Shown here piece by piece: positions 36,640 to 48,640 of a DNA stretch of 64,000 nucleotides. The position numbers and the translations under genes are program-made. Under the pieces are notes generated by a model that worked only from the letters and a program-made list of their open reading frames with translations, had not been told where the DNA came from and searched no databases. The DNA is from Gnetum montanum. Its lineage: Eukaryota; Streptophyta; Gnetopsida; Gnetales; Gnetaceae. Numbering within the stretch: the first letter of the stretch is position 1; each line of letters starts with the position of its first letter. Location of the stretch: positions 335,448-399,447 of the forward strand of contig MNCI01011487.1 of NCBI GenBank assembly GCA_015680685.1, read 5' to 3'.

Positions 36640-37010
36640 GCTACCTTTGTACCATTAAGAGTTAGCACTATCATTTCTTTGCCAATTGTATAAGGAGTGA
36701 TAGAATCCATGAAATTGGCACCTAAATGCACATCATAACTACTATCACTAATTTGCATAAAATTAGTTTCTTGGATAATTGTGTCTTCTAATTTTAGTGG
36801 TGCTTCTAAAGAAAACTAAGCTAAATACCAAACATCATTCATGATCTCAATTTTGAATTCAACCTAAACACAATTTTTGATCACTTCAGCATGTGAAAAA
36901 TTTAATGTAGAGCCAGTATCTATAAAAGTAGTAAACTTCCTCCATTTGGCTTTTCTGTCAATAGTTATTTTATGAGGAATGAGTAACACACATATTGTAG
37001 AGACTGTGTT
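36640..37010 (-). pseudogene. Pararetrovirus aspartic protease
   Basis: The active site reads FIDTGSTLNF with the D-T-G codons at 36912-36920, intact, unlike the Ty3 proteases in this window. A second block IPYTIGKE-like and LNGTKVAMTRIPLEL follows toward 36640, consistent with a short retropepsin domain between coat protein and RT. Stops lie close downstream of the active site. Confidence 0.7.
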
Positions 37011-37619
37011 CTTTATCTTGTAGAGCACATGCTTTGGCAGTTTGGTATTGGATGATGTTCTGGCTGATTTACTCCATGTTACAGTAATCTAGGGATTTGT
37101 TTTCTTCTCATAAGGTGTGATTTTGAACTTACTTGGGACCTTGGTTGTAATTGGTATATTTGAATATACTAGACTATCATCACTTGAATTATCTTTGTTA
37201 GACGAGAGCTAGATGTTCATTATAGAAAGCTGAATTGACTTCATCTTCATTGTCTTCCAAGTGACTAGGACTACTTGGACCAACTTGATTACCTAAAGAA
37301 AATGGATTGATAAAACTGTTAGCAGTGGATGCTGAGAAATCTTAGGTAGCCAAAAAGGGATCATTGTCTTATTGAGAAAATATTCTAATTCTTCAAGATC
37401 TTCAGTTTTTCAATCTTCTTCAGCTTCATCTTCATCTTGTTTAGGCCATGATCCTTTAGCCATGTTAGCAACATGTAGAGCTGTGTCATCATCTTCTGTC
37501 TCTAAATATTCTGATTCTTTAGAGTCAAAAAATTATAGATGATACACTTGTTCTCCTTGAAGTAGATTAGCCTCCAGTTCATATTTAGATTCAATGGGTT
37601 CCCAATGATTTCCATACTG

Positions 37620-38425
37620 CAAAAAAGATTTTACCTTAGCAAGAATTCTATTTTTCTTGGACACTCATATGCATAATGTCCTATTTACAATTATAATAAC
37701 ACACATTCTTTTTACTTGCTTGCTTTCATCTTTTAATAAATTTTGACCTTCTAAATTGTTGAGGCTTCTTTTGTACTGGAAATGATCTTTGTCTTCATTT
37801 TGAAGCATAAGTCTTCTTCTGTTGAGGCCTTTTCTTGATCCTTTTTGGGATCCTCTAATAGTACCAGACACATCATCTATGTTTTTACATACTTTGGCAA
37901 AAGGCATGATTTTGTGTAAACTAATATTATAGCAAGCATTTTGTAATTCTAAGGGAACCATATGAACCACATCCACAAAATATGACAGAGAAAAATTGAT
38001 ATTAGCTACTAAAGCATTATGTAATACCAATTGGCCTAGTTTATTTGGTAATGACCCCAAATATAAATAATTAGTGAGTGGATCTCTATGGAAAGCTAAT
38101 CGATAAATCTCCTTACTAAAATTTGCATTATATTGTTCAAATTCTTCAAGGTGATAAAGCTTTCTTTGACTAAGTAGCAACTTATGTTGGACTTTCATAC
38201 TTTGCGAAACTTCTATAGTGAATTCTATTAGTATGGTGATAAATAAACCTCAATAACCACTGTTTACCACTTGATCTTTTGAGGCTTGATCAACATGCTA
38301 CCACTAGTAATGGATTTTATTTGCCGTTCTTGCCAGACCAAGATTAATGGCTATCTTTTCATCAGCTCGAATGGAGTTATTTGCAATCCTCAAATGATCA
38401 ACCCAATTCTGAATGGTATGTAGAA
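37620..38425 (-). pseudogene. Pararetrovirus coat protein with zinc knuckle
   Basis: The coat protein core is open for 177 codons (38198-37665) and contains EEFEQYNANFSKEIYRLAFH and the PLTNYLYLGSLPNKLG block, characteristic of Caulimoviridae coat proteins. A Lys/Arg-rich stretch precedes the C-x2-C zinc knuckle near 37690-37650, where a small deletion and a TAG disrupt the motif. The N-terminal part before 38198 (WVDHLRIANNS-like, then a W-W pair) needs another frame. Compare the plus-strand copy at 22650-23460. Confidence 0.8.
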
Positions 38426-38429
38426 TATC

Positions 38430-38990
38430 TCATGGTAGAAGATAGTCGATGTTGATTATTGACACTGATGTAGATGGAATATTGAAATAAGCACTAAAGG
38501 AAGGAGGAGGTCTCCTTAAGTGCTTAGGATAAACCATCTTTACTTGACCTTGGCACTCCTTATCTTCATTACTGCTACTGCTACTAGAGTTTTGTGGCTT
38601 CTTTAACTCACTTTCTTGTTTTAATTTTGAAATCTTAGCTTTCAAAGCTTGGAGTTTTGGCAACAATGAAATTTGAGCTAGTTCACTAGGCCTAATTTTT
38701 TTTTTGGAATAGCAATAACTTGAAGGTATTTTTCTACTACAAAAGCTTCCTTCAAAAGTTTTCTTTTTGACTATTTTCCTTTTTTTTTCTCTAATTATAC
38801 CATCATAAGTATTTACATGGTCTATCACTTCATCTATTTTTGCTTCTATAGCATTTAAATTCCTACTACAATATGCAAACCAATGTAGTAAATAATTTAA
38901 TTGATGAACCTCTTCTTTTTGCTGGACTGCTAAGTCGATGGAATGCTCCAATAGATAACTGCAGTTAACCCTAGTATCTGGAATTGTATC
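38430..38990 (-). pseudogene. Pararetrovirus coiled-coil segment before the coat protein
   Basis: An open stretch of 173 codons starts at 38951 (upstream context stays in frame). It shows heptad-like Leu/Ile spacing in LLHWFAYCSRNLNAIEAKID and LPKLQALKAKISKLKQESEL, then a Ser run SSSSSS followed by acidic residues. Such a segment between movement and coat protein could act in assembly or association with virions; that role is inferred from position. The same segment is duplicated, inverted, at 23445-23630. Confidence 0.7.
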
Positions 38991-39209
38991 TTCAAATAGA
39001 GTAGTGTGGTATGACCCTTTGGGTGACCATTTACCACCTCCAATTAGTCGTTTAGTCTTTTACCTTTAACTTCTTTTGTAACTAGAAGCATAAAAATTCT
39101 TCCTTGTCGATCCACATTAGGAGAAGCACTTTTGTTGTAGGAAGATGAGGCTCATTCATCAAACCTAACTATGGGCAAGACTAGAGGTAAGGTGGCTAAT
39201 TCAATAATT

Positions 39210-40377
39210 GTGGATTGCCCAAACTATTGCACTCGATAGTAGCTCCATTTTCTAAGCTACTTAGGAATCTTTTGAAATTCCTAATCTCTTACAAATTTTT
39301 GAATTTAGGGAAACCCTTGGACATAACCCTTTGCATTAATGGATCTTCCACAAGCAACAAGATGTTTGCTTTTGATGGTAAACTGGACATTCCATTTAAG
39401 CTTATGGTTGAGAAAGATTGTATTAGTCAACTGGAGTATTCCTTTGGCACCAATTGCAACATAAATAAGACCTGGCAATAATTTTACACCATGAATTTTT
39501 ATACATAATAGCAAAGTTGATGAAATATGTTCATCATTCAGAGATAGCTGATAATTAGGTTAGATGGAGCAGATATCATCTACATTTAGAATACCTTCGA
39601 ATTAATAGATTTTTGCTAATTCCCAAATACTACCTGGATCTTCATCTAGTCCATCATCAATTATTCTACTATCTAAAAGTGTAACAAAAAAATTCAACAC
39701 CAATATCATAGTTAAACTTGGGACTCACCAAGATATCAAGTTGACCAATATGAACATAATGATGTCCATATTTCTTCCATTTGTTAAATTCCTCCTTGGT
39801 GAAAAAACGTAAGGAATATGGGTCATATTCCAGCTCCTTTAATATCTAACAATGCTTCAAACTACTTGATTGAAGTTGTAAAATGAGCACTGAAAATGTT
39901 GGCAAAGTTGTACAAAGCTTCTTTTGGAATCTCAGGAAATTCCAACTTACCATCCAAAGCTACAAAATAATTTTGACTAAGGATGGCTTCATGAAAGGGG
40001 ATAATAGCTTTCTGATCTTCAGTAAGATCTTTTGAACTTGAAATGTTGGTAGTATGGCTATGAAGAAAATACACCCTATGTGTATTCGAGTGAATATCTG
40101 CATCCTAGTCATTATCAAGATGTTGATGACCAAATGCTGTAGCATCATCCTAGATTTCTTCTCTCAATCCTTCCTTAAGATTTCCCAAGTTTTTCCATGC
40201 ATCATTTTTCCAATTTTGAATTCACCAATCTTGGAGGTGTAACGAACAAGCTTCTTGATTGGCCATAGCTTCGTCAAAAATAGGCTCAAAATTTTGTGCT
40301 CCAAATGTAGTTCATATAAAGTTTTTAGCATCGAGTCCATTTAGATTAGAAGTCCAAAGATCACCATTTACTTTCAT
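39210..40377 (-). pseudogene. Pararetrovirus N-terminus and movement protein domain
   Basis: The frame opens with ATG at 40377 (MKVNGDLWTSNLNGLDAKNF), the earliest point where the conserved frame is legible. A hydrophilic leader domain spans to about 40080. The movement protein core lies at about 39850-39300, with HYVHIGQLDILVSPKFNYDI and a LLLCIKIHGVK block. The equivalent plus-strand fragment at 34100-34790 supports the reading. Frame changes near 40070, 39890 and 39700 and several TAG stops are visible. Confidence 0.75.
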
Positions 40378-42211
40378 TTAAGTTGATATCTTCCATCAAA
40401 TAGAAATTATAATTTTTTTAAATTTTAGGTTGTATATCATCTCAAGGTAAACTTAGAGGCATAAAGATAATCAATATTTGAATTGTAAATCATAAGATAT
40501 ATTCAAAAATTAGTTGTGATATTATAGGTTTCTGATCACATGCTCACCACAACTCATGGCATTATAGACATTATTTTTTCCTTTGATCATGACCAGTGGC
40601 TCATTCATAGTGTCCATCACAACTCATGGTCCACTTCTAATTACCTCATTACTGAAAAAAAGTATCAACCATGTCTCATGAGTACCTTGTGTTTTAAATT
40701 TTAGATAAGGTAAACTCACCATGACTCAGCATGTTGTCATGGAATAGTAATCATAACTTGTGGTTTACTCATGATAAATGTTAATACAAGAAAAATTCAT
40801 CATAGCTTGTGGTAAGGCCATGGAACTATTACCACTACTCATAATAAGGTTGTAGTTTCCTTAGAAATTATTTCTCTTTGTTTCTATCATCATTATGACT
40901 TGTTCTATAATATCATGTTCATGGTATTGCAAACCATGACTTTTGAATTTATTTTGCATGTGCCCTACTCTTTATGTACTTTTGGTATTTTAGTTATTTT
41001 ATTTTTTTCTTTTTAGGATTACATGACTAAGCTATGTACTTGGTAACTACCTTTCTAAGATGTTTTGGTATTTTAATTATTGGAATTTACATTATTCTAT
41101 GCTATTTAAAATCTCTTTTACTTTGCTTAGTTAAGTTATAAATTTTATTTTTCTTTCTAGGTGTATTTCATATTTTGTATTTATTTTATTTTTATAACAC
41201 ATATGCATTAACCTCTTTATTGGAGTTTTGAGTAAGAAAGTATCATGTACTAGATGGGCTATTAGCACATGGGGTTCTACATTAAGCATGTGGTATTCTC
41301 ATGTGTGTTATGTGTTTAACATATTCTTATATTTTTGGTAAATTAATTAATTAATGAATTAATTACATAGTATTTTAATTTTAAATGGTAGCATTGGATA
41401 CTAGCCTTGTTATTTATGTTTTGATTTATACCTTAGACGTTGGTTAGTATTTGGAAAGATATAGTGCCTTAGTTTATTATGTTTAGGTTTTAGCTTCAAA
41501 TTTTTAGTTAACATTTGGAGTTAACATAACTATTAGGAAGTACCTAGGGTAGCCTATCAAACAAATGTTGGTATATAGATTCTTTTTAGAAATAATATTT
41601 ATTCTAATTCTAGAAATTCAAGGCTATTTGTATTTCCCTTTTAGTTTTAGTTTTTTTTTCTATAAGGGATTTCCCAATTAGTTTGAACGTAGTGCCCTTT
41701 TAATTAAAAAAAATCTATTTGCTTTATTGATATCTAGGAGTTAGAGCTAGAGAAGGAATTATACTAAATAAAAGAATAACATCATGAAAGTTTGCAATCC
41801 CACTCAAATCTAAGTGTTTCCATTCTAAATTACACTACAAATTTTACCTATATTTGATCTTTGACATTTGCTTAGGATTTGAAGCCAATTTTAGGATATC
41901 ATAGCTACATGAAGCATTGGAGTAAATTCTTAGAAGATCTTAATTACATGAGGGTTTTTATAATCATGTCAATATGATAAGAAAATTTATTACAATGCTT
42001 ATCTTTTGGATTTTGATTTTGTTTCGTTAATGCACAAGCTAGTTTGGACTTTATGTTTAAAATTTTAAGATTTTGATAATGCATTGTGTGTGTGTGTAAT
42101 TTGAATTTATATCTATGTTTCTTCTATTCTATCAATAGATAATACTAAAAATCATTTATTTTTAACCAATTTCATATTTTAACCTAATTTCTAGGTTAAT
42201 TCACTAGGCTT
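40378..42211. other. AT-rich stretch upstream of the pararetrovirus ORF
   Basis: The part near 40378 may be the viral intergenic region; several CTCATCATGACTTGTGG-like short repeats (40540-40860, theme ACTCATGG/ACCATGACTC) are visible. No primer site or open frame was recognised. A GTGTGTGTGTGT microsatellite lies near 42087. Confidence 0.4.
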
Positions 42212-42838
42212 TTTAGCATTAACTATTTTATATTTTTTGAGTTCACTAACTCATCAAATATTTGATGTTTCATGAGTTTTTTAGGCTCATCAACTATTTG
42301 ATATTTTATGAGTTTTTAAGACTAATTAACTATTTGATATTTGGTGAGTTTTTAGGATCATCAACTATTTGATATTTTATGAGTTTTTTTTGGCTCATCA
42401 ACTATTTTATATTTTGTCAGTTTGCAAGCTCATAAACTATTTTATATTTGGTTAAATTTTAGGGTTGTTAATTATTTTATAGTTTATGAGTTTTTAGACT
42501 CATCAACTATTTTATATTTTTGAAGTTTTAGGCTTGTAAAATATTTTATATGTGGTGAGTTTTTAGGCTTATCAAATATTTTATATTTTATGATTTTTTA
42601 AGCTCATCAACTATTTGATATTTTATGAGTTTTTATTTTTATGAACTATTTGATATTTTATAATTTTTTAGGCTTATCAACTATTTCATATTTTTTGATA
42701 TTTTATACTCATCAAGTATTTTATATTTTAAGAGTTTGTAGGTTCATCATTTACTTGATATTTATGAGTTTTTAGGCTCATTCACTATTTGACATTTTGT
42801 GAGTTTTAGACTTACCCACTATTTGGTAATATAGAGAT
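42212..42838. repeat. Tandem repeat, about 18 copies of a 35 bp unit
   Basis: The unit reads approximately TTAGGCTCATCAACTATTTG followed by ATATTTTATGAGTTTT. Copies recur every 34-37 bp, with ACTATTT cores near 42222, 42293, 42328, 42363, 42400, 42505, 42609, 42644 and 42784. Copies differ from each other at several positions, so the array is not recent. Confidence 0.88.
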
Positions 42839-45109
42839 CTTCAATGTTTGGATATTTTAGCATTCAATTGATATGTTTCCATACCACCTAAGCTTTGGTA
42901 TTTGATTTGTGCTTGATGCTAATGCTTTTGTTTATTATAATGATGCTCATGTGTAATAAGTATATTTTGTTTGGTTTGATGAAGTTAGCAAAGAGAGAGA
43001 GAGTTTTCGAGTTAATTTTAAAGAAATACTAAGGTGTACTACAACCCTATGATATTAGTAGTAGTAAAGTTCATGTAACATTAGCCTTTGAAAAACACTA
43101 CATGAAGGGGAAAGAGAGTAGAAGACTTTGGACTTCTAACCCTAGTGTATTATAGAAATCAAGGTGGTATTTAAACTAAACTTGATACATGATTTAAGAA
43201 ATAATAAATAAGTTTTATAGGGACATATTTTTTTGTTTTGGTTTTATATTTGGATAAGATATTTTTGTGCATAAAAAGTATACATCTCAACTTTGATATT
43301 TTGACACTGAGAGTTAGTATTATGTTGTCATAAATTTGGGATTTCGATGGTGGTGGCATTTTGTTTCAATATCTTATTCATTCAATATTATTTATTTAAT
43401 TTTTTTATTTATTAGTATTTAATGTTTTTGCATTTTTTTTTATTTGGTACTAACTCTTTAGATGTAGCAATCCTTGTATATGGTTGTCTAGCTATCTAAT
43501 GCCTAATTCCAAAACTCTTAAGGAAGTATTTGTAGTTTATTTTTCTACTTAGACTATAGACTAGCTTCCTCCTTTGCTTTTACTTCTAAATTGTTATATC
43601 TGTTGGCTTTGAGAGGAGGTTGGTTAAGTAGAAGTTAGATTAACATTTAGATATTTAGCATTTTGTTTAAGTTGACTATGTGATGTATTTTTATGAGGCT
43701 ATAATGTTAAAATCAATATTGTGTACTTGTAATTTGTATGTCCTTTGGATTGACTATGTGGTCTTTGTACTTTCCTATCTTTGGTGAAGGCCTAAATTTG
43801 CTTTGCCATTTATTTAAATTGGTAGCATTAATTTTAGATTTATGCTTAGTTAATAATTTATAACATTGATGATGCAATGCCTTGGTAAAATTTTGGATAT
43901 TCATTATTGTATTTCAATGTTATACTTTAACATGCATATTTTGTAGTTTGTCTTTGGCAATAGGGGTTTGAAACTAGAATTAATGAATAGGTTAAATTTG
44001 TGTATACAAGTGGTTATTAGCATTATTATTCAATTATTTGATTTTATTATTTATAATTTTTAATTCATTCTATATTTTTTTGACCCTTTGCACCAACTTT
44101 ATTTGAATACCTACTACTTTTCCAATGAATTTTTTATTAGTCTTTATACATTTTTATTACTTTATGCTTTATTTTCTATCTAATACTTTGTTATCCTAAG
44201 CCTAGGTTAACTAGGTATTAAAACAACAACCTCTTATTAGTGAAAGATGAAGGGGTGAATGATGTGGTCTCATTAATATAATACTTCTAATAGGTAATAT
44301 GGAATGAATTGATGTAAATTCATGATTTCTACTTGAAACACCATGTATGTCAAGTGAAAAAAACTATAATCAAAGTACTAATGTTGATATCATAAAAGAA
44401 AATAAAAATGACTCCCAAAAAGATAAAAAGTGTCAAATAAAAAGAAACTCCTAAAACTATGGAGAACATTTAATAAAGTCACAAAATATTAAGAATAAGA
44501 AAATATAAAAATATATAAAAATAATAAAATAATGAAAAATGTTCAAAAAATTTAGACAGCAACAACTTATAATTCCTTTAGTTAATCTTATCTCCACCAA
44601 TTGATTTTATGAGAAGAGGTTTAAATAATGAACCATGCACTATTTGAATCATACATTATAGTTATCCTACATTATTATCATACATTATTATTTATTATAA
44701 TAATTTTTCTATTATTGAGATACAAGTATTTTAATAAGTTGAATACTGTTTTTATTTTAAATGGTTTAAAACATTTTCTTTTTAAATATTAATTTTTTCT
44801 TAATCAATACTTTCTTCTTAAGTAAAGATATATTCAAAAACTTATTGTTTTAAGTCTTTTTCTTGGTCAACTTTTTAAATATAGAAACAAATGAATTGTT
44901 GTATTTCATGCATATTTTAAACATTTTTGCTTGTTTTTTTAACTGGCCAATGGGTATCTTCTTATTTAGTGGCTATTGGACACACTGTTATCATACATAA
45001 TTAATATATCTTGGACTAGTAATAGTTTTTACATTCTATATTTTTTGCACATACATATATTTTATTTTATCACATGTAATGCACGAAACTTTCTTTCTCT
45101 CTACCATAA
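42839..45109. other. AT-rich stretch without recognised genes
   Basis: No domain is recognised on either strand. It lies where the RT and integrase of the minus-strand relic E would be expected, but I could not read them here, so they are either very decayed or deleted. Confidence 0.4.
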
Positions 45110-45640
45110 CATGTTCATTTTGTATATAAATTTCTTTGAAAAGATGTCTAATATCTAATTTTGCATTAATAGTACCAAGCCATGTCCTTTTCATAATGAT
45201 AGCAAAGTTCCCCTTATTGCTCTTAATAGAATAGGACTATCCATAATAGTAGCTACAACATGTTCAATCTATCTTATAGGTACTATAATTAATTGATCTA
45301 CTAGCTCTAGCCTCATATTACTTTTCTTTAGTGGATATAGGTTCCAAGCTTGTTATATTTTCTTTAAGATAAGATTCATACATGAACCTAAATTTAGTAG
45401 AGCTCTACACAAAAAAATGCCAGTAATTTCTAACTAAAAAAGTGTGTTATTAAAGTCTATTCTTTTTAGTAGAGAGGATCTTTGTCTAAGCAAATATATG
45501 ACTACCTAAGTGAACATGATTGTTTTAATAGTAGTTTCTATAATTTCTTGTTCTATTAACTCTTGTTTTGGTATATAAGAAGGCACAGTTACTACATTTT
45601 ATGCTACTAGTTGTTGAACTACTAATAATTTAGGTTGATG
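45110..45640 (-). pseudogene. Protease relic of Ty3 copy E
   Basis: On the minus strand the family protease is recognisable: FLCRALLNLGSCMNLILKKI corresponds to the KALLDLGFGVNLIS region of copy D, followed by NLYPLKKSNMRLELVDQ. The active-site Asp is Asn in this copy. It is far more decayed than A-D, indicating greater age. It pairs with the gag relic at 53400-54110 across the copy C insertion. Confidence 0.65.
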
Positions 45641-45793
45641 AATAGATCCATTAGAAATGGACATAAACTTAGGTTTTATCCTAAAGAAAAGATGTTTTTT
45701 AATTTAACACTAAGTACTAGTAGATTCATTATTTACTTACATATGCACTACATAAGTAGCATTTCTTTATTTCAATTTTGGTACTATGCTTGC
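45641..45793. other. Left flank of the copy C insertion
   Basis: This piece of old element E ends with CTTGC directly at the LTR start, the left target-site copy of the insertion. Confidence 0.5.
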
Positions 45794-45890
45794 TGATGAG
45801 CTGCGAGATCGCGTACGCAATATCACATTGGTGATATTGAGTCGGCACCTGCGATATCGCGTACGCGATATCACAGCCCGTCGCCAGTTC

Positions 45891-45898
45891 TATAAATA
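45891..45898 (+). promoter_or_regulatory. TATA box in copy C 5' LTR
   Basis: TATAAATA lies 97 bp into the LTR, right after the palindromic U3 segment. In the 3' LTR the corresponding bases read TATAACTA. Confidence 0.65.
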
Positions 45899-46066
45899 AG
45901 AGGTGACTTTCCCTTGTTCACACATCTAGACTTAGACCCTTAGCCAAACTATAGCAGTTTTACCATTCCAGAGTTAGAATAATTTTCATGTGCCTGCAGT
46001 AGGAGTCTCAAAGTGAATAGATCTTTATTCGAGAAAATTGTACCTAAGCACACATTTGTGTACAGT

Positions 46067-46072
46067 AATAAA
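46067..46072 (+). promoter_or_regulatory. Polyadenylation signal AATAAA in copy C LTR
   Basis: AATAAA is conserved in both LTRs (also 52165-52170) and in the B and 56718 LTRs as (A)ATAATAAA-like sequence. Its place downstream of the TATA box fits a signal in R. Confidence 0.5.
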
Positions 46073-46604
46073 GATGAACTTTCTAATAAACCTTGCAGCA
46101 TATGGACTAAGCTAAATAGGATTTAATTATTTTTAAATGTTTAAATGCTTTCCTAGATAATTAATCTCTCTCAACCCTTGACTCTCCTAGTTAAGTGCAT
46201 TCAGTACAATCGCTTTGAGCACGTGTGTAATGCTTGGTAACCCATTAGCGAGTAGCGTTTGGTAATCCCAGTAGCATTGCATTGGTTCAGGGTGTGTGTG
46301 GCAAGTGGGAATGAATACTGGTGCTAGCATAATTAGAACTTAGTTAATGAATAGTTAATGAAAATTAGTCATTGAGTCTCTTCACCTTTCCCTTATTAGC
46401 ATAGGCATTAAAAAGATAAAAGATATAAAAATCATACACCTCAAGCTTGTGACAATACAAGTAAGTTTGGGAAGACAACGATTGATTAACCTTAAGTGTT
46501 CCATTTGGGCATGTAAGCACTTAGTCCTTGGAGTTCGATCAGATCGTGCATGAGACGCTCATATTTCGTATGGTTAAGTGTAGCAGTACCTTGCCACTCA
46601 TCAT

Positions 46605-46623
46605 TGGTGCCATTGTTGGGGAC
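46605..46623 (+). other. Primer binding site, tRNA-Asp type
   Basis: TGGTGCCATTGTTGGGGAC starts two bases after the LTR. It differs from the complement of the plant tRNA-Asp 3' end (TGGCGCCGTTGCCGGGGA, from general knowledge) mainly by C to T and G to A changes. Confidence 0.7.
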
Positions 46624-46695
46624 TTAGTTATTTGTGTGCTACGTAGAACATAGGAGATCATCCATATTGTTGGGAGCTAAAAAAAACCCTTAGGG

Positions 46696-48640
46696 TTGAT
46701 CAAAAGAAAAAATAAGATAACGGTAAAATGCACACCAAACAAGAAAAAAATGTCTTCTTCTTCACACAAAAGCACTTCACCGCTTAGGACTCACACAAAA
46801 GACAGTCGGCGGTATAACACACATAACCAAAATCTGCCAGTTCCTCAACAATTCCGTGTGGTATATATTCATCATGATGAGTATATACCTGACTTTACCT
46901 TTATTCTCCATCAAGATGAACAACTGCATTGGAGAGACTTGGAGGGTAACATAGTGTTACCCTTAGACCAAGTAGCCCCCAACATGCTCCTTCATGCCCT
47001 TGCATGAATAGGCATGTCATAGATATACACAGAGTACGTTGCATGTGATTATGAAACAAGAGACTACCATCCCATAGAAGCGCAACATCAACTGGACTCG
47101 TGATAGGAGTGTTACCATACATCGTTGAAGGGCAAAGGCCCCCATAATGCTCCACCCGTCTTAAGTGAAATTGACGGTGGTGAACCTATTTCAATAATTT
47201 CTCCACGAAATGATGTTCCCCCTCCTAACGATGATTAGGAGGTGGTGTATTAGAACCTTCAGTCCATGATTCACAACCTTGGTTCTGATCCCCACGAACA
47301 CGAAGTGTTCAACGAGGGAAGACAAACACACGGTAAGGATGGGCATTCTGATCATCATGATGATCGAGACAGGGACCACCGAAGAGAAGATAGGAAACAT
47401 CATCATGGCGATGGTTCTCCTTCTTCTCACCTTCATCATCACATTCACCCTTTCCTTCTATGTTAGGACGCATTCATAAAGAACCTAACCTTGAGGATAA
47501 GGGTAAGCAAAGTGAGAGACCTCGACGAGAGAGTCAAGAACGAGGACGAGGGCATTCTAGAGAATCACAGCATGAAAGAAGGGAAAGTAGGAAATTGCGT
47601 AGACATCATAGACGCTATGAGAGAAATGACCACGAAGAACCCCTACTTACAACCCAAAGCATGTTAGACATCACAAAGGCTGTTAGAATACCCACAAGGC
47701 ATCAAAAAGATAGCAGGATCAAGAGACTAGACATGAATAATATCCCAAGATTTGAGGGGGGATACAATGCTGATCCTCAGAACCACTTACATGCATTTCA
47801 CGATGCATGTGCCTTGCAGAACATTAAGAACGAGTGGCAAAAACTAAAGTTGTTTCCAAGGACACTAGTAAAAGAAGCGAAAAGCTGGTACCGGTCCTTA
47901 GAACTGGAATCCATTCGAAGGTGGAGTATGAAGATAGAACTATTTAATGATAAGTATCAAACGTACTCCCGAGTGTCCAACCTGTGAAAGCAAATCCAAG
48001 GATGGAAGTAGGGAACTCACGAACCCTTGGATGCTACCATGGGCCGATACTATGCACTGTTACATTGTTGCCTAGGTCATGGTTACTTGTAGCAGGATCA
48101 ACTACGCCATCTCGTAGATGGACTTAGGCATGAAACTAGGAGAACCCTTGGAATGTATGCCCAAGGGAGATTATCAGATCTTAGGTCCCATCAGATCCAT
48201 AGATTGCTGGAGCAAGTAGCTAAAAAAGAAGGAGAGCTACGTAAGAGAGAAAGTGCAGAAGAGTACAACCACGATCCTTCCCTTTGAAAAAGGGGAGTGA
48301 TTCTGTGAGGAGGAGGAAGAGTCACCACTTGAAGAGTTGGTGAATAGGAAAACCTTGCCACTCCAAAAATTAACAACAGAAGTGTCAGCAAAGGTAGACC
48401 AAATGTGGGACTCCTTGGATAGTAGATTGAAAAATTTCCTCAAAATCATAGAGGAGTATAAGAAGCAAAGTAGTGACTATGATAGAAAGAAAAAGAGGGA
48501 TTTGGACCATGCACGTAACAAAGGTAAGGGTAAAATGACTATCACCAAAGAGGTTGTGGATTCTGATACGAACAATGACAGTGGATGTGAAATATGCTAG
48601 TATGACCATCCTAAGGGATGTTTCCTAATAATCTCACATC
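46696..48640 (+). pseudogene. gag of copy C, lightly decayed
   Basis: Translation probably began at ATG 46750 (MSSSSHKSTSPLRTHTKDS), the counterpart of the copy B start; ATG 46729 is in another context and 46696 is in the same frame upstream. The N-terminal part reads FRVVYIHHDEYIPDFTFILH. An Arg/Glu/His-rich spacer precedes the capsid domain (47640-47987), with IPRFEGGYNADPQNHLHAFH and LVKEAKSWYRSLELESIRRW. A helical tail (48090-48600) ends with DRKKKRDLDHARNKGKGKMT. There are stops near 47008, 47100, 47985 and 48286 and frame changes near 47245 and 47450. It would bind and package RNA in virus-like particles if intact. Confidence 0.82.

Larger units (their letters stand above)
34790..40377 (-). 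mobile_element. Endogenous pararetrovirus (Caulimoviridae), nearly complete polyprotein
   Basis: Read on the minus strand from an ATG at 40377, all domains of a single-polyprotein caulimovirid occur in order: movement protein, coiled-coil segment, coat protein with zinc knuckle, aspartic protease, RT and RNase H. This is the petuvirus-like or florendovirus/gymnendovirus-like layout with one ORF and no integrase. Length is about 5.6 kb. Roughly two dozen stops (again mostly TAG) and several frameshifts show it is an old, inactive integration. No tRNA-Met primer site (TGGTATCAGAGC) was seen upstream. Confidence 0.85.
45794..46603 (+). repeat. 5' LTR of copy C
   Basis: The LTR starts TGATGAGCTGCGAGATCGCG and ends CCACTCATCA. 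It has a GATATCGC-rich U3 with a perfect 20 bp palindrome at 45853-45872, a TATA box at 45891, AATAAA at 46067-46072, and internal direct repeats of the GCTTGGTAACCCATTAGCG type near 46228-46275. It is close to the 3' LTR over most of its length; U3 differs by deletions. Confidence 0.92.

Noticed and set aside
40378-42200. tRNA-Met primer site and viral promoter upstream of the pararetrovirus ORF
   Set aside because: No TGGTATCAGAGC-like sequence could be found on the minus strand.
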